The notes below the pieces were generated by a model that worked only from the letters and a program-made list of their open reading frames with translations, was not told where the DNA came from and did not search any database. From CAYYMZ01 sp964473025 (lineage in GTDB: Bacteria > Patescibacteriota > UBA1384 > DTJR01): DNA of 64,000 nt. Positions 48,565 to 57,762 of the stretch are shown here, piece after piece (the first letter of the stretch is position 1; the number at the start of each line of letters is the position of its first letter). The stretch lies in NCBI GenBank assembly GCA_964473025.1, contig CAYYMZ010000002.1:12854-76853 (forward strand). Direction: 5' to 3'. Made by a program: the position numbers and the translations under genes.

Positions 48565-49551
48565 TTAGAGCCCACTACATTCACTACCACAATATATACC
48601 GTAATCAAAGAGGCCGAGATAATTTCCGTTGTTTGAGGAATCAAGTTTTGCTTCAACTTTTCGCCGCGCTCCACCCGCCGATCCGACCGATGAAATAATC
48701 AGGGTACCGGGTGCGTTTTGGGTTGGGATAAGCTTCTTATTTGTGGTTGCCTCAATGGCATAAAATATTGACCTTGATTGATCACTTGCGGGAGCACCTG
48801 TTATCCTGCCTGCCTTCTGTGCATTTGCGAGCAGATCCCTACTTCCGATCTGGGGCCTGATGCGAAGATGGCATGTGACATTTGTCATTTGGCATTTAAC
48901 GAAATCACCTATCTCAATCATATTTTTGCTCGGGTCGATATTAGTATCTTCCCAAATAAGCTGATTTTCACCCGAAAGTGTTGAAGATGTGTCCACTAAG
49001 CGAACATTAATGGCTGTGAAATAATTGCTCGCAAGAGAGGTTGGCAATGGCGTGGTATTCGCATAAGGCGGGGTGAAATAAATTTTTATATCAGTCAGAA
49101 GTTCGCCCGGACCCTGCGCTTTTGATGTAAAATAGGTCAGATCAATATCAACCGTGTCATCAATATTGATGCTCCTTGCTTTTGCGGGATCTAACAACAA
49201 CTGGATAGATGCCCCAGATGCGATGCTCGATATATCGCCAACGCTTAATGAGTCGGTCTTAAAGCCAAGCCGGTATGATATTTCGGTGCCGCCTGCGTTT
49301 GGTATCGTCGTCTTGCCTAAATCGCCAAAGAGTTCCTGCGTCACGTTATCGGCCTTGGCGTATTTATACCTTAAAAGCCCGTCTTCGATGCCGGAGAGGG
49401 CCGCCCTGTAGGCGAGTTTTCCGTCCCTAGATTGCGCGGACATTTGAGAAAATTGGCTCATCGCAACCGACGCACCGATAACCAGACCTGACACAACTAC
49501 TCCAAGCGCCAGAGCAACTAACAGAGCTGATGATTTATATTTTTTCATCAA
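48565..49551 (-). CDS. PilX-like minor pilin / pilus assembly protein
   Basis: A 328-residue protein with an N-terminal hydrophobic helix (about residues 9-31, SALLVALALGVVVSGLVIGA) without the usual GF-TLIE cleavage motif, followed by a helix (AYRAALSGIEDGLLRYKYA) and a large beta-rich C-terminal part. This is the layout of PilX/GspK-like minor pilins. It is the last gene of the pilin cluster, overlapping the previous one by 4 nt. Confidence 0.55.
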   Translation of the reverse strand: MMKKYKSSALLVALALGVVVSGLVIGASVAMSQFSQMSAQSRDGKLAYRAALSGIEDGLLRYKYAKADNVTQELFGDLGKTTIPNAGGTEISYRLGFKTDSLSVGDISSIASGASIQLLLDPAKARSINIDDTVDIDLTYFTSKAQGPGELLTDIKIYFTPPYANTTPLPTSLASNYFTAINVRLVDTSSTLSGENQLIWEDTNIDPSKNMIEIGDFVKCQMTNVTCHLRIRPQIGSRDLLANAQKAGRITGAPASDQSRSIFYAIEATTNKKLIPTQNAPGTLIISSVGSAGGARRKVEAKLDSSNNGNYLGLFDYGIYCGSECSGL

Positions 49552-50237
49552 AAATTACCCTCCCCATTTGACACTCTCAAAGAAAGATAGGAAAAATTTT
49601 GGTCTTGGCTCGTCGGATTTTGAATATTGTACAGATTATCCTCCAGTACAACCGTAAATAGGTGCGAACTTTGATTGTTATTATTTTTGACGCCCCAAAT
49701 TTTAAACGGCGTGGCCAAGCCCAAAGATGTTGGCGAGCCATAACAAGTTTGATTCCCCGTTTTTAAAAATTCGTTGGCAACCGGAACGCTATCACCTTCA
49801 ACGGGCAACGTGGCATCAGACCCATCTTTTCCAAATTCCCTAAAAAGATACTGCTGGCTTTTGTCTTTGTAGATGACTGAATATGAGCCGTCGGACAAAA
49901 ACATAGCCAGGCCGGCAAACTGGATATCTTCCGTCGGAAGTTGCTCCAGCGACAAACTATCATTTGCGACATCAATGTCTTTAAATAAATAACCATCGCC
50001 TTGCCCTATAATTCCCATGATCCGAGGTTCTCTGTTGCTGTTGTTCACGCCACTTTCGACAAAATTCTGTAATATTTCCCGACACTCACCGGTATTTTTC
50101 AAATCCCTTGCCCGATCATTTGCTTTTCGGATCATTCCAAACGAAGCCGCTGCCATCATTGCTACAAACATAAAAATAGACGATGCGATCAGAATTTCGA
50201 TCAAGCTAAATGATAGGATTTTTTTCATTTTTCCCAA
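49548..50237 (-). CDS. Minor pilin with prepilin signal (PilW/GspJ-like)
   Basis: A 229-residue protein beginning MGKMKKILSFSLIEILIASS: short basic leader, cleavage before FSLIE with Glu5, and the alpha helix that packs into the fibre. The rest is beta rich. Overlaps both neighbours, so it is co-translated with the other minor pilins. The leader has Ser in place of the Gly normally at -1. Confidence 0.7.
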   Translation of the reverse strand: MGKMKKILSFSLIEILIASSIFMFVAMMAAASFGMIRKANDRARDLKNTGECREILQNFVESGVNNSNREPRIMGIIGQGDGYLFKDIDVANDSLSLEQLPTEDIQFAGLAMFLSDGSYSVIYKDKSQQYLFREFGKDGSDATLPVEGDSVPVANEFLKTGNQTCYGSPTSLGLATPFKIWGVKNNNNQSSHLFTVVLEDNLYNIQNPTSQDQNFSYLSLRVSNGEGNF

Positions 50238-50815
50238 GCGGTAAAATATTGCGTTATGACATAATGCTTTTCGTTTGAGCTTTCCGATATATTAAATGCC
50301 GGTGACTCATCCCAGACAACATCAACCCTTACGAAACGACATACTTCAGGGGGAATATCATTATTTTCTGAACCTGAACATGAATTTTGCGGCTTTGAAA
50401 CACTGACCTTGTATCGAAAGAAATCAGCAGAGTAAGGATTTGCCTTGCCCTTGAAGTCAAAATAAGCAAAACCCGTCTGGGAATATTTGGTGTTTGATTG
50501 ATATGGCAAAATCGCGCCACCAGAAACACAATCCAATCCAAGCGCCTTGTATCCCTCGGTGTCGAAGCATTCAATCGGAAAAGAAGTTGCCGATGATGAT
50601 AAATCAAAAGTAACCTGACCTAGTTCTTTGGCGGATGAAACCCGTTCCAAAATATCGTTTGAAATTTGACTGGCGATGGAATATGTATCATTTTTCGTTG
50701 CAACTTTAATAGAACTCGAAGATAAGGCAACGGCCGCAGATAAAATCAAAACAATTACGACCGAGGCAATCAGCGCCTCTGTCAAGCCGAATGCTTTTAG
50801 TTTAATTTTCTTCAT
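50225..50815 (-). CDS. Minor pilin with prepilin-like N-terminus (PilV/GspI-like)
   Basis: A 196-residue protein starting MKKIKLKAFGLTEALIASVV: a lysine-rich leader, a helix with Glu at the usual position and small residues. The motif is AFGLTE, a variant of the G-F-TLIE site. A CxxxxxxxC pattern in the C-terminal part (CFDTEGYKALGLDC) may form a disulphide. Fourth in the minor-pilin set, overlapping genes on each side. Confidence 0.68.
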   Translation of the reverse strand: MKKIKLKAFGLTEALIASVVIVLILSAAVALSSSSIKVATKNDTYSIASQISNDILERVSSAKELGQVTFDLSSSATSFPIECFDTEGYKALGLDCVSGGAILPYQSNTKYSQTGFAYFDFKGKANPYSADFFRYKVSVSKPQNSCSGSENNDIPPEVCRFVRVDVVWDESPAFNISESSNEKHYVITQYFTAWEK

Positions 50816-51330
50816 GGCAATTGAGTTGCGGTTGCGCTAACCGACGATCCGTCTTCAATTACAGCAATTTCACCGGAAATTCCGATACTTAAAGTCGCCT
50901 TAGTCGATGAGGAAAACGGGCGTTTCTGGGGCGTAAAGATAATATTTTTTTTTGCCCCGACATATTTACCAGACGGACTTTCGAAGTAAAGTGTTTCGAA
51001 GTTTCTCATCGTAGAGCCAGTTAAGGAAATTCTGTCTCCGCCACCAAGAAGTACGGGGCTGTCACTCGTAGGTATAAATTTATAAATTTCAGCGTTTTTA
51101 TCATTCTGCCAGATAACACCGTAACCTTTGGCATTTTCATCTTCGGGGTTTGCAGCATAATTTCTGGCCTTGGTGATCAAGGTACTCAAAAGTTCTGCAT
51201 CCGCCTTGGCGGGTGAGGCGCCCGATGTTCTTGAAAAGATTACGATGGACGCACCGATCAGTAACAGCGCGATTGTGGTTGCAATCAAAAATTCAATTAA
51301 GGTGAAAGATTTTATCTTATCTCGCCACAT
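50812..51330 (-). CDS. Minor pilin (GspH/FimT-like)
   Basis: A 172-residue protein with MWRDKIKSFTLIEFLIATTI: leader, SFTLIE cleavage site and long hydrophobic helix (~9-28). A GspH-like small beta fold follows. It overlaps the upstream pilin by 14 nt and the downstream one by 4 nt. Confidence 0.72.
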   Translation of the reverse strand: MWRDKIKSFTLIEFLIATTIALLLIGASIVIFSRTSGASPAKADAELLSTLITKARNYAANPEDENAKGYGVIWQNDKNAEIYKFIPTSDSPVLLGGGDRISLTGSTMRNFETLYFESPSGKYVGAKKNIIFTPQKRPFSSSTKATLSIGISGEIAVIEDGSSVSATATQLP

Positions 51331-51835
51331 AATAAAGACAATCTTGGGTAGTTATACGTTTACCGCTAACGTATTTTTTCATTACATCGGGGAGATCGGC
51401 ATCCGTCGGTGACGTAACATTACAGAGGGACTTTTCCGCTTCAATTTTTTTGACGATAACCGCCGATCTTTGACCATCGCTCCCCACCACATAATCATAT
51501 CCGTAGCCGGTGCCACCTAGCGGATCCTGAGGAAACGGGCTTAAGTAATTCGCCAAGTCCGAGGCGATGTTTTTAATATCAGTAATACAAAATTGTTCCA
51601 CCCCAACTTGCTGAGGATAAGCACACCCTGGATCAGGATACTTTCTTTGGTGATCTAGTGCATACTGATCCAAGGCAACGGCAATATTGTTGGCGTCGAT
51701 TACTCTCTTCTCATCTCTCGCTTTCTTTTTCGAGTTAACTAAGCTTAAAGACACGAACGTGGTCAAAATCAAAATAACCGTCACAACAACCATAAGTTCA
51801 ACTAAGGTGAAAGATCTAAATTTACGATTTATCAT
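51317..51835 (-). CDS. Type IV pilin
   Basis: A 172-residue pilin: MINRKFRSFTLVELMVVVTV, then NSKKKARDEKRVIDANNIAVAL, the pseudopilin/major-pilin helix, and a C-terminal part with several Cys (YPDPGCAYPQ, FCITD, LCNVTS, DCLYYV). The gene follows a 150-nt structured leader (51836-51983) like that of the pilin at 52793, so it is separately controlled from pilD. Confidence 0.85.
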   Translation of the reverse strand: MINRKFRSFTLVELMVVVTVILILTTFVSLSLVNSKKKARDEKRVIDANNIAVALDQYALDHQRKYPDPGCAYPQQVGVEQFCITDIKNIASDLANYLSPFPQDPLGGTGYGYDYVVGSDGQRSAVIVKKIEAEKSLCNVTSPTDADLPDVMKKYVSGKRITTQDCLYYVAR

Positions 51836-51983
51836 TATTCTCCCGGGTAGTGAAAATTTGACTATTTTTCACTACATTTTTTAATTTATTTTATCCTTGA
51901 ATTTTACAAAAAACTTAATCAGATGCTAAGCAATCTTGAAAAATAAATATTTTTCGTCAAATTCCTACTACCCGGCCTCCTTT
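51836..51983 (-). promoter_or_regulatory. Pilin leader RNA 1 with two alternative folds
   Basis: On the minus strand AAAGGAGGCC, then CCGGGTAGT-agg-AATTTGAC (51956-51975), and near the start codon GTCAAATT-ttc-ACTACCCGG (51843-51862). These two form a 17-bp stem with a 3x3 loop, closing 5 nt from the SD GGGAG. The same 3' segment can instead pair locally: GTAGTGAAAA with TTTTCACTAC, a perfect 10-bp hairpin. The two folds exclude each other. A related leader precedes the pilin at 52793. Confidence 0.6.
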
Positions 51984-52023
51984 GCTTTATTTACGCCTCA
52001 TCCACAAACCGCCTAAACACAAT

Positions 52024-52779
52024 TTATAAACCCAAAACCTTAAGATAAATTTCCAACAAATTTCCCCCAAAGAATAACCCCGTAACGGTTCCTAACGCTA
52101 AAAACGGACCAAAGGGAATTTTATTTTCCTTTTTTCTGCCATGGGCCATCAGATAGATTATACCAAACAGAGCGCCTGCAAAAAATGCGATAAAGATTGC
52201 CAGAAGCGACTGCGGAAAAGAAATGATAATCCCCATCCAAACAGCAAAAAAAATATCGCCAAAGCCCATCCATTTTTCGCGGCTTAAGACAGCAAAACAA
52301 AGTGGTAAGGCGGCGCAAACAAGAACGGATAAAAGAAGATTTTCCACTCCGGCAATATTCAAGTTACCCCAAAGACGAAAAATTAATGCGAGAATGATAC
52401 CACAAACAAAAACCGGAAGGGCAACTTCTTGCGATTCGAAGTCGTTTAATGCCGCGACAATTAGAAGCGAAAGTGACAAAAACAAAATTATTGAAGGGGC
52501 ATTCAACCCAAGTGTTAAATAAACACCTAGCGCAATCATCGCGGATACTAACTCTGTCGCGGGATATTCAATCCCGATTGGTTTGCGACAATACCGGCAG
52601 TGCCCGGCCAACACGAGATAGCTTAAAACAGGCATCAAATCCAAACCACCAAGCAAATGTCCGCATTTGGGGCATTTGCTCCGGCTTAAAATCAGAGAGT
52701 TTATGTCATCTAAGCGATAGCTGAAAGCAGTTAAAAAAGACCCCCAAACCAAACCCAAAACAATAATTAGCGCGATCAA
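52024..52779 (-). CDS. pilD: Prepilin peptidase (PilD/TadV-type, with methyltransferase domain)
   Basis: A 251-residue membrane aspartyl protease that cleaves prepilins. The cytoplasmic N-terminal loop has two CxxC pairs (CPKCGHLL and CRYCRKPIG). Two catalytic aspartates are in ALNDFESQEV and GFGDIFF. About seven membrane helices. The start is TTG at 52779, with GAGG seven bases upstream, 13 nt after the pilin stop at 52793. It lies within the pilus locus whose pilins it processes. Confidence 0.94.
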   Translation of the reverse strand: MIALIIVLGLVWGSFLTAFSYRLDDINSLILSRSKCPKCGHLLGGLDLMPVLSYLVLAGHCRYCRKPIGIEYPATELVSAMIALGVYLTLGLNAPSIILFLSLSLLIVAALNDFESQEVALPVFVCGIILALIFRLWGNLNIAGVENLLLSVLVCAALPLCFAVLSREKWMGFGDIFFAVWMGIIISFPQSLLAIFIAFFAGALFGIIYLMAHGRKKENKIPFGPFLALGTVTGLFFGGNLLEIYLKVLGL

Positions 52780-52792
52780 GTGCCATCCTCGT

Positions 52793-53290
52793 TTAATTCC
52801 AGAAGCAACTTCCTACCGCGGCGTTCGGGTCCCCAAGGTTGCTCTTAGCATTGTTGCCAGTTACCCAGCATGCCTTGCTTCCCGCTTCGGAATTATATGA
52901 TTCCGCTTGAATCTCATAATCGCCGGAGTCAAGGATTCGAACTAAAATCGGTTCGTTTTTTGCATCCTTCGGGACATTTACCAGAAGTTTTTTACCACCA
53001 GGACCATCGACTAAGTTGCTAAGTAAGGTAAAGGTCATTGGTACTCCAATCGATGGGGGAGTCCTTCCGTGGAAGGCGGCACCCGGCCCAGGACAGTCTT
53101 CGCATTTAATATAGTTATTAAGATAGATCTCGATTGCTTTCTGGGTTTCGGAAACCGAGTTTTTGGCGTTTGCATTAGACGCTTTTGCTCTCGCACCAGA
53201 AACAGCCACGAAAACTGCAACTGCCAAAATTCCAATGATAACAACAACGATCAAGAGTTCGATTAACGTAAAAGCTTTTTTTCCAACCAT
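52793..53290 (-). CDS. Type IV (major-type) pilin
   Basis: A 165-residue pilin with the classic leader and helix MVGKKAFTLIELLIVVVIIG, then ILAVAVFVAVSGARAKASNA. The C-terminus has a D-region bounded by Cys (KACWVTGN ... GSCFW) and a second pair near CEDC. It is the best candidate for the main pilin. It follows a structured leader (53291-53435) and a TATAAT (53454-53459). Confidence 0.9.
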   Translation of the reverse strand: MVGKKAFTLIELLIVVVIIGILAVAVFVAVSGARAKASNANAKNSVSETQKAIEIYLNNYIKCEDCPGPGAAFHGRTPPSIGVPMTFTLLSNLVDGPGGKKLLVNVPKDAKNEPILVRILDSGDYEIQAESYNSEAGSKACWVTGNNAKSNLGDPNAAVGSCFWN

Positions 53291-53435
53291 GCGCCCTCCC
53301 AGGTAGTGAAAATTTGATTATTTTAATTCGCTACCGATTAATTTTTTATAAGTTTTATTGCGCCAGATATTCTTGCCTACGTCTTATTGATAAGATATTC
53401 ATATTTATCAAATTTCTACTTTCTGGCCTCCTTTT
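53291..53435 (-). promoter_or_regulatory. Pilin leader RNA 2 with two alternative folds
   Basis: Related to the leader at 51836. Minus strand: AAAGGAGGCC, then CCAG-aaagtag-AAATTTGAT (53407-53426) and ATCAAATTTT-cactac-CTGG (53299-53318), where the ends and the AT part pair. Locally GGTAG-C-GAA can pair with TTC-A-CTACC. The pairs CCGG/CCGG of leader 1 have become CCAG/CTGG, a compensatory change. The SD GGGAGG follows directly. Confidence 0.58.
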
Positions 53436-53453
53436 GGACATTTGTTAATTTAA

Positions 53454-53459
53454 ATTATA
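53454..53459 (-). promoter_or_regulatory. -10 box for the pilin at 52793
   Basis: Minus-strand TATAAT, located in the short gap after pilC, with the predicted start about 155 nt before the pilin ATG. No good -35 box is visible. Confidence 0.45.
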
Positions 53460-53479
53460 CTCCTTTTACAAAACTTGCG

Positions 53480-54538
53480 CTATTGAATCGAGCTTGAAAT
53501 TTGATAAATCGGAACAATGATGGCAAAAACGACCGTTCCGACTCCAAGACCGACAATTACCAGAAGAATCGGCTCCAGTAAACTGGTTATCAAAGTAATT
53601 TTTTTATTCGTCTCGTCTTCGTAGAGCTCTTCGAGCGATGCCATTACCTCGTCGAGTTTTCCCGTCTGCTCTCCGATTGCAACCATTTGCGATACAACGG
53701 CCGGAAACTCGGGTGCTTTAGACAAAGGCACGGACATCGGCACGCCTCTTTCCAGTTGGCTTGAAACGTTTTTGAGAATCGCCTCATAAACCGGATTTCC
53801 TATAACATCCCCCACCGTTTCGATTGCCCCAATAATTGAAACACCCGCCTTAACCAACATAGATAACGTGCCGGAAAACCTGACCATATATAGACCGGTA
53901 AATAAATCCCTGATTACGGGAATGCTGATTAAGACACGGCCGTAAAACATTTTTCCAGCGGTACTTTGGGTGAAAAAATATCTCGCCCAAATAACGGCAA
54001 AGATGAGGACAACCAAAACAATCCAGCCGTAATTTAAGAAAAAACCCGCCGTACCAATAAGCGCCCTCGTCGCCCAAGGTAAAACCATATTTGCATCCGA
54101 GAAAATTATCACCAATTTTGGGACAACCACAATCATCAAGACGATGGCGGCTATGATTATTACGATGATAATAAAGACGGGGTAAGCAATCGCGGCTTTA
54201 ACGGAGGAAGAAAATTTGTATTCTTTTGACTCCTGCTCGGCCAAATTTTTAATTATTTCCTCAAATTTACCTGACGATTCCGCCGCTTTAATTGAAGAAA
54301 TATAGACCTTGTTGAAAACCTTGGGATGCTTTGACAGGGCCAGGGAAAAAGTTTCGCCTTGTTCCAAGGCGGCAATGATATCTTTAATAACCGCAACAAA
54401 ATATGTATTGCTCGTTTCCTTAGTAAGCAGAGTAAGCGATTGAACTAAAGGCAAACCGGCACTTACCATTGCCGACAAACTTCTGGTGAATAGTGCTCTC
54501 TCTCTTACTGACACTCGGTTTAAAAAAGTAAGGTTCAT
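53480..54538 (-). CDS. pilC: Type IV pilus inner-membrane platform protein PilC
   Basis: A 352-residue protein with two T2SSF domains (about 15-135 and 215-340) and three to four membrane helices (about 115-140, 165-190, 325-348). Signature segments are RALFTRSLSAMVSAGLPLVQ, FEEIIKNLAEQE, then RFSGTLSMLVKAGVSIIGAI in the repeat. It anchors the pilus motor. Ten nt after pilT. Confidence 0.93.
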   Translation of the reverse strand: MNLTFLNRVSVRERALFTRSLSAMVSAGLPLVQSLTLLTKETSNTYFVAVIKDIIAALEQGETFSLALSKHPKVFNKVYISSIKAAESSGKFEEIIKNLAEQESKEYKFSSSVKAAIAYPVFIIIVIIIAAIVLMIVVVPKLVIIFSDANMVLPWATRALIGTAGFFLNYGWIVLVVLIFAVIWARYFFTQSTAGKMFYGRVLISIPVIRDLFTGLYMVRFSGTLSMLVKAGVSIIGAIETVGDVIGNPVYEAILKNVSSQLERGVPMSVPLSKAPEFPAVVSQMVAIGEQTGKLDEVMASLEELYEDETNKKITLITSLLEPILLVIVGLGVGTVVFAIIVPIYQISSSIQ

Positions 54539-54547
54539 CTGTTGGCC

Positions 54548-55609
54548 TTAAAATACCATTTGTTTAAACTGCTTAACGTCAGAGGCCCACTTTAAGGCTT
54601 CGTCTAGTGTTATTTCCCCCTTCGAAACGAAATCGGCCAATACTTTATCCAGCGTAATCATACCTTCGGAAGCGCTCATTTGTATGACTGTTTGGATTTG
54701 ATGTGTTTTATCTTCTCTGATTAAACTCTTGATTGCGGGGTTTGCAATCATAATTTCACAGGCAACAACACGACCCGATCCGGACGCTTTTTGGATTAAA
54801 CGCTGAGAAACAACACCCGCCAAAACATTGGAAAGCTGTTGGCGAACTTGGTCTTGTTGGTTTTTGGGAAAAACGTCGATAATGCGGTCTGGCGTTTGGG
54901 CGGCAGAATTCGTGTGCAGTGTCGTAAAAACCAGATGACCGGTTTCGGCAATAGTTAGGGCCGCTTCAAATGTGTCTATGTCGCGCATCTCTCCAATAAA
55001 GACAACATCTGGGTCTTCGCGCAAGACGCTTTTTAGGGCTCGGGCGAAGCTCAAAGTATCCGTGCTTAACTCCCGCTGCGTAACGATACTTTTCTTACTT
55101 TTGAAAACATATTCGACGGGATCTTCGACCGTAACAATATGCTTCGCAAATTTTTGATTAACATATTCAATGATAGCGGCAATGGTCGTTGACTTTCCGT
55201 GTCCTGTCGGCCCAACTATTACAACCAAGCCCTGAGTATGGTTGCCAAATTCTTGAATCATCGGCGGAAGGCCAAGCTCTTCGATTAACCGGACTTTTCC
55301 AGTAATAAAGCGGTAAGACGAAGCCACCGATCCTGATTGAAAAAAGACATTTGCCCTCACCCGCGCTCCGTCAAAATTAAACGAGAAATCAACTTCTTTT
55401 TCAGCTTTGAGCCGTTCGATAAACTCCGGCCTCATGGTTAGAAGTATCAAGCTTTTTACCTCGTCCGCGGAAAGAACTTTTTCTTCAGCTAGCTTTTGCA
55501 GCTTGCCGTCGATTCTAACGATCGGTGTTTCTTTAGCCGTCAAATGCAGATCGCTTGATCCAAGCGAAATTGCTTTTTTAAAAATTCTTCTTACTTCATT
55601 AACCTGCAT
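54548..55609 (-). CDS. pilT: Pilus retraction ATPase PilT
   Basis: A 353-residue hexameric ATPase of normal PilT length. N-terminal PAS-like region (DLHLTAKETPIVRIDGKLQ), Walker A GPTGHGKSTTIAAI (~135), Asp box EDPVEYVFKSKKSIVTQRE, Walker B VFIGEMRD, and the His box HTNSAAQTPDRIIDVFP. It pulls the pilus back, as needed for twitching and DNA uptake. It follows pilB by 42 nt. Confidence 0.95.
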   Translation of the reverse strand: MQVNEVRRIFKKAISLGSSDLHLTAKETPIVRIDGKLQKLAEEKVLSADEVKSLILLTMRPEFIERLKAEKEVDFSFNFDGARVRANVFFQSGSVASSYRFITGKVRLIEELGLPPMIQEFGNHTQGLVVIVGPTGHGKSTTIAAIIEYVNQKFAKHIVTVEDPVEYVFKSKKSIVTQRELSTDTLSFARALKSVLREDPDVVFIGEMRDIDTFEAALTIAETGHLVFTTLHTNSAAQTPDRIIDVFPKNQQDQVRQQLSNVLAGVVSQRLIQKASGSGRVVACEIMIANPAIKSLIREDKTHQIQTVIQMSASEGMITLDKVLADFVSKGEITLDEALKWASDVKQFKQMVF

Positions 55610-55651
55610 CCCACTCCTTTACTTCATCTGCGATCTACCCACGAACCGTCT

Positions 55652-57757
55652 TTATGCTTCGCTTGTTACTCTAAACACTTCATCAACGGTCGTGATTCCC
55701 TTAACCGCTTTAATTAAACCATCCTGCTTCATCGTAATCATACCCTCCCTGACCGCAACTTGAAATATGTCGCTTGATGGTTTTTTAGCCAAAACCAAAT
55801 CTTCGATTGTCTCTGACATCATTAAAACTTCAAAAATTCCAATGCGTCCCTTAAAACCGCTGCGGCAATATGAACAGCCCCGTCCACGGTAAAATTTTAC
55901 TTCCTGTTTGAAATTAATTTTTTCAAGCTCTTTTTTTACCTCGTAAATAAGCGAAGCCGGAACCTCTGCCTCTTCGCGGCATTTCGGACAAATCCTCCTT
56001 ACTAGCCTTTGCCCGATAATGGCGTTGACTGATGAAGTCAAAAGGAACGGTTCGACGCCAAGGTTAATTAAACGTGGAAGCGCGCTTGCGGCATTGTTAG
56101 TATGAAGCGTGGACAAAACAAGGTGACCGGTTAAGGCCCCGTGAGTTACTAACTCTGCGGTTGCCTGATCTCTTATTTCGCCGACCATAATAATATTGGG
56201 GTCTTGGCGCAAAACAGAACGCAGACCCTCGGCAAAACCAAATCCAATCTGCGGTTTGATCTGTGTTTGATTAACTCCCTGAATCTCATATTCGACAGGG
56301 TCTTCGAGCGTTATAATATTTACCTCCGGACGATTAAGCCGAAACAAAATCGAATATAGTGTAGTGCTTTTTCCCGATCCGGTTGGACCAGTCGACAATA
56401 AAACGCCGTATGGCTTGGAGATGGCCTCAACAATACGGTCATAATTTAGGCCTTCAAGACCCAAATCCTCAAGCTTTTGGAGTCGATATGACTTGGAAAG
56501 AAGGCGCAGCTCGGCTTTTTCACCAAAAATGGTTGGGAGGGTCGAAACCCTGATATCAATATCCTCTGCCCCTACCTTGACATCAAATCTGCCATCCTGC
56601 GGTATTCTTTGTTCGTCAAGTTTTAGATGCGACAAAATTTTAATTCTCGCCACTATTGATGAAATCAAGCTTGACGGCAACACGATTATGTCTGAAAGCT
56701 CGCCATCAATTCTATATCTAATTCGAACCGCTTTCTCAAATGGTTCAATATGGATATCGCTGGCACGATCTTTGACTGCCATTAAAATCATTGCAGCCAA
56801 AAGCTCAGGAACCTGCTCTTTATCAGCAAATGACTTTAGGTCGGCAACGGAAAAATTTTCACGACCTAAGAATTTTACTAAATCGGGATCTTCCATCAAA
56901 GTATTGGTCGAGTCAGTCTCCTCATCTGTTTTTGAAATCAGGTTATCTAAATCCTTTTTTTCTTCCTCTTTTGGCTTTTCGGCTCTTTGTTTTTCTTCTG
57001 GTTTTGGCACTTCAATTACTTCATTGTTAATCGCCGCATATTTTTTCAGAACTGTTTCGATTTGCGCTGCAGGTGCCAGATAAAGATTCAGCTTGATCCC
57101 ACCGTTTTTCTCAACATAGCTTAGAATTTCAGATAAAGCCTCTGACTGCTGGGCAGCAGCAACGTCAAACTCCTTCTCGCCTACTTGCTTAAAAATTATT
57201 GCCTTATATTTCTGGGCAATTTCATAAGGCATCCTTTTAAGGAGTGTGTCGTCGATTGAAATCGAGGTAAGATCAATCAATTTGGGTTGAGAATTACCGC
57301 CCGATATCCTCTTGAGGTCGGTTTCAGTAGTCAAAAATAGTTCGATTCTAAATCCAAGCTTAACCTCTAAGCTCTTGATTGCGTTAAAATTAATCCTGCC
57401 AAGTTTCAACGGATCCGTTAGAGCAACTTGGATTATTTTATTTTTCTCATCAACCGAAAACGGAACGAAGCCGAATTCTTGAGCGTGCTGCGGATCGATA
57501 AGTTCGGACGCTTTCGGATCGATCGAAGACAATTTAACGAAAGGAAAGCCAGCCGCTTTTGCATAAAATTCTACTAATTTATCGTTGGGAAATTTTCTAA
57601 GAGAACTCAGGGCTTCGTAAAGCTCCTCTGGTGACTTGTATTTCAAAAGAAGAGAGCTCGTGTCCTCTTTTTGGATGAAACCACCTTCAACCAAAAGGTT
57701 GAGATATGCCTCAACCTTGTTTTGGCCCGATTCTGAATTTGCTTGATTAAAATCCAT
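55652..57757 (-). CDS. pilB: Pilus extension ATPase PilB (GspE family)
   Basis: A 701-residue ATPase, longer than the usual ~570. The N-terminal half has two MshEN-like domains (PEELYEALSSLRKFPNDKLV; later LPYEIAQKYKAI-like), which bind c-di-GMP in some homologues, and a charged linker (~255-285). The motor has Walker A GPTGSGKSTTLYSIL, EDPVEYEIQGVNQTQI, Walker B IMVGEIRD, the tetracysteine zinc site (CPKC ... CSYC) and GRIGIFE. It drives pilus extension. Confidence 0.95.
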   Translation of the reverse strand: MDFNQANSESGQNKVEAYLNLLVEGGFIQKEDTSSLLLKYKSPEELYEALSSLRKFPNDKLVEFYAKAAGFPFVKLSSIDPKASELIDPQHAQEFGFVPFSVDEKNKIIQVALTDPLKLGRINFNAIKSLEVKLGFRIELFLTTETDLKRISGGNSQPKLIDLTSISIDDTLLKRMPYEIAQKYKAIIFKQVGEKEFDVAAAQQSEALSEILSYVEKNGGIKLNLYLAPAAQIETVLKKYAAINNEVIEVPKPEEKQRAEKPKEEEKKDLDNLISKTDEETDSTNTLMEDPDLVKFLGRENFSVADLKSFADKEQVPELLAAMILMAVKDRASDIHIEPFEKAVRIRYRIDGELSDIIVLPSSLISSIVARIKILSHLKLDEQRIPQDGRFDVKVGAEDIDIRVSTLPTIFGEKAELRLLSKSYRLQKLEDLGLEGLNYDRIVEAISKPYGVLLSTGPTGSGKSTTLYSILFRLNRPEVNIITLEDPVEYEIQGVNQTQIKPQIGFGFAEGLRSVLRQDPNIIMVGEIRDQATAELVTHGALTGHLVLSTLHTNNAASALPRLINLGVEPFLLTSSVNAIIGQRLVRRICPKCREEAEVPASLIYEVKKELEKINFKQEVKFYRGRGCSYCRSGFKGRIGIFEVLMMSETIEDLVLAKKPSSDIFQVAVREGMITMKQDGLIKAVKGITTVDEVFRVTSEA

Positions 57758-57762
57758 TTTTC

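Noticed and set aside
51836..53435. c-di-GMP riboswitch in the pilin leaders
   Set aside because: The conserved GEMM-I and GEMM-II core sequences are not present.
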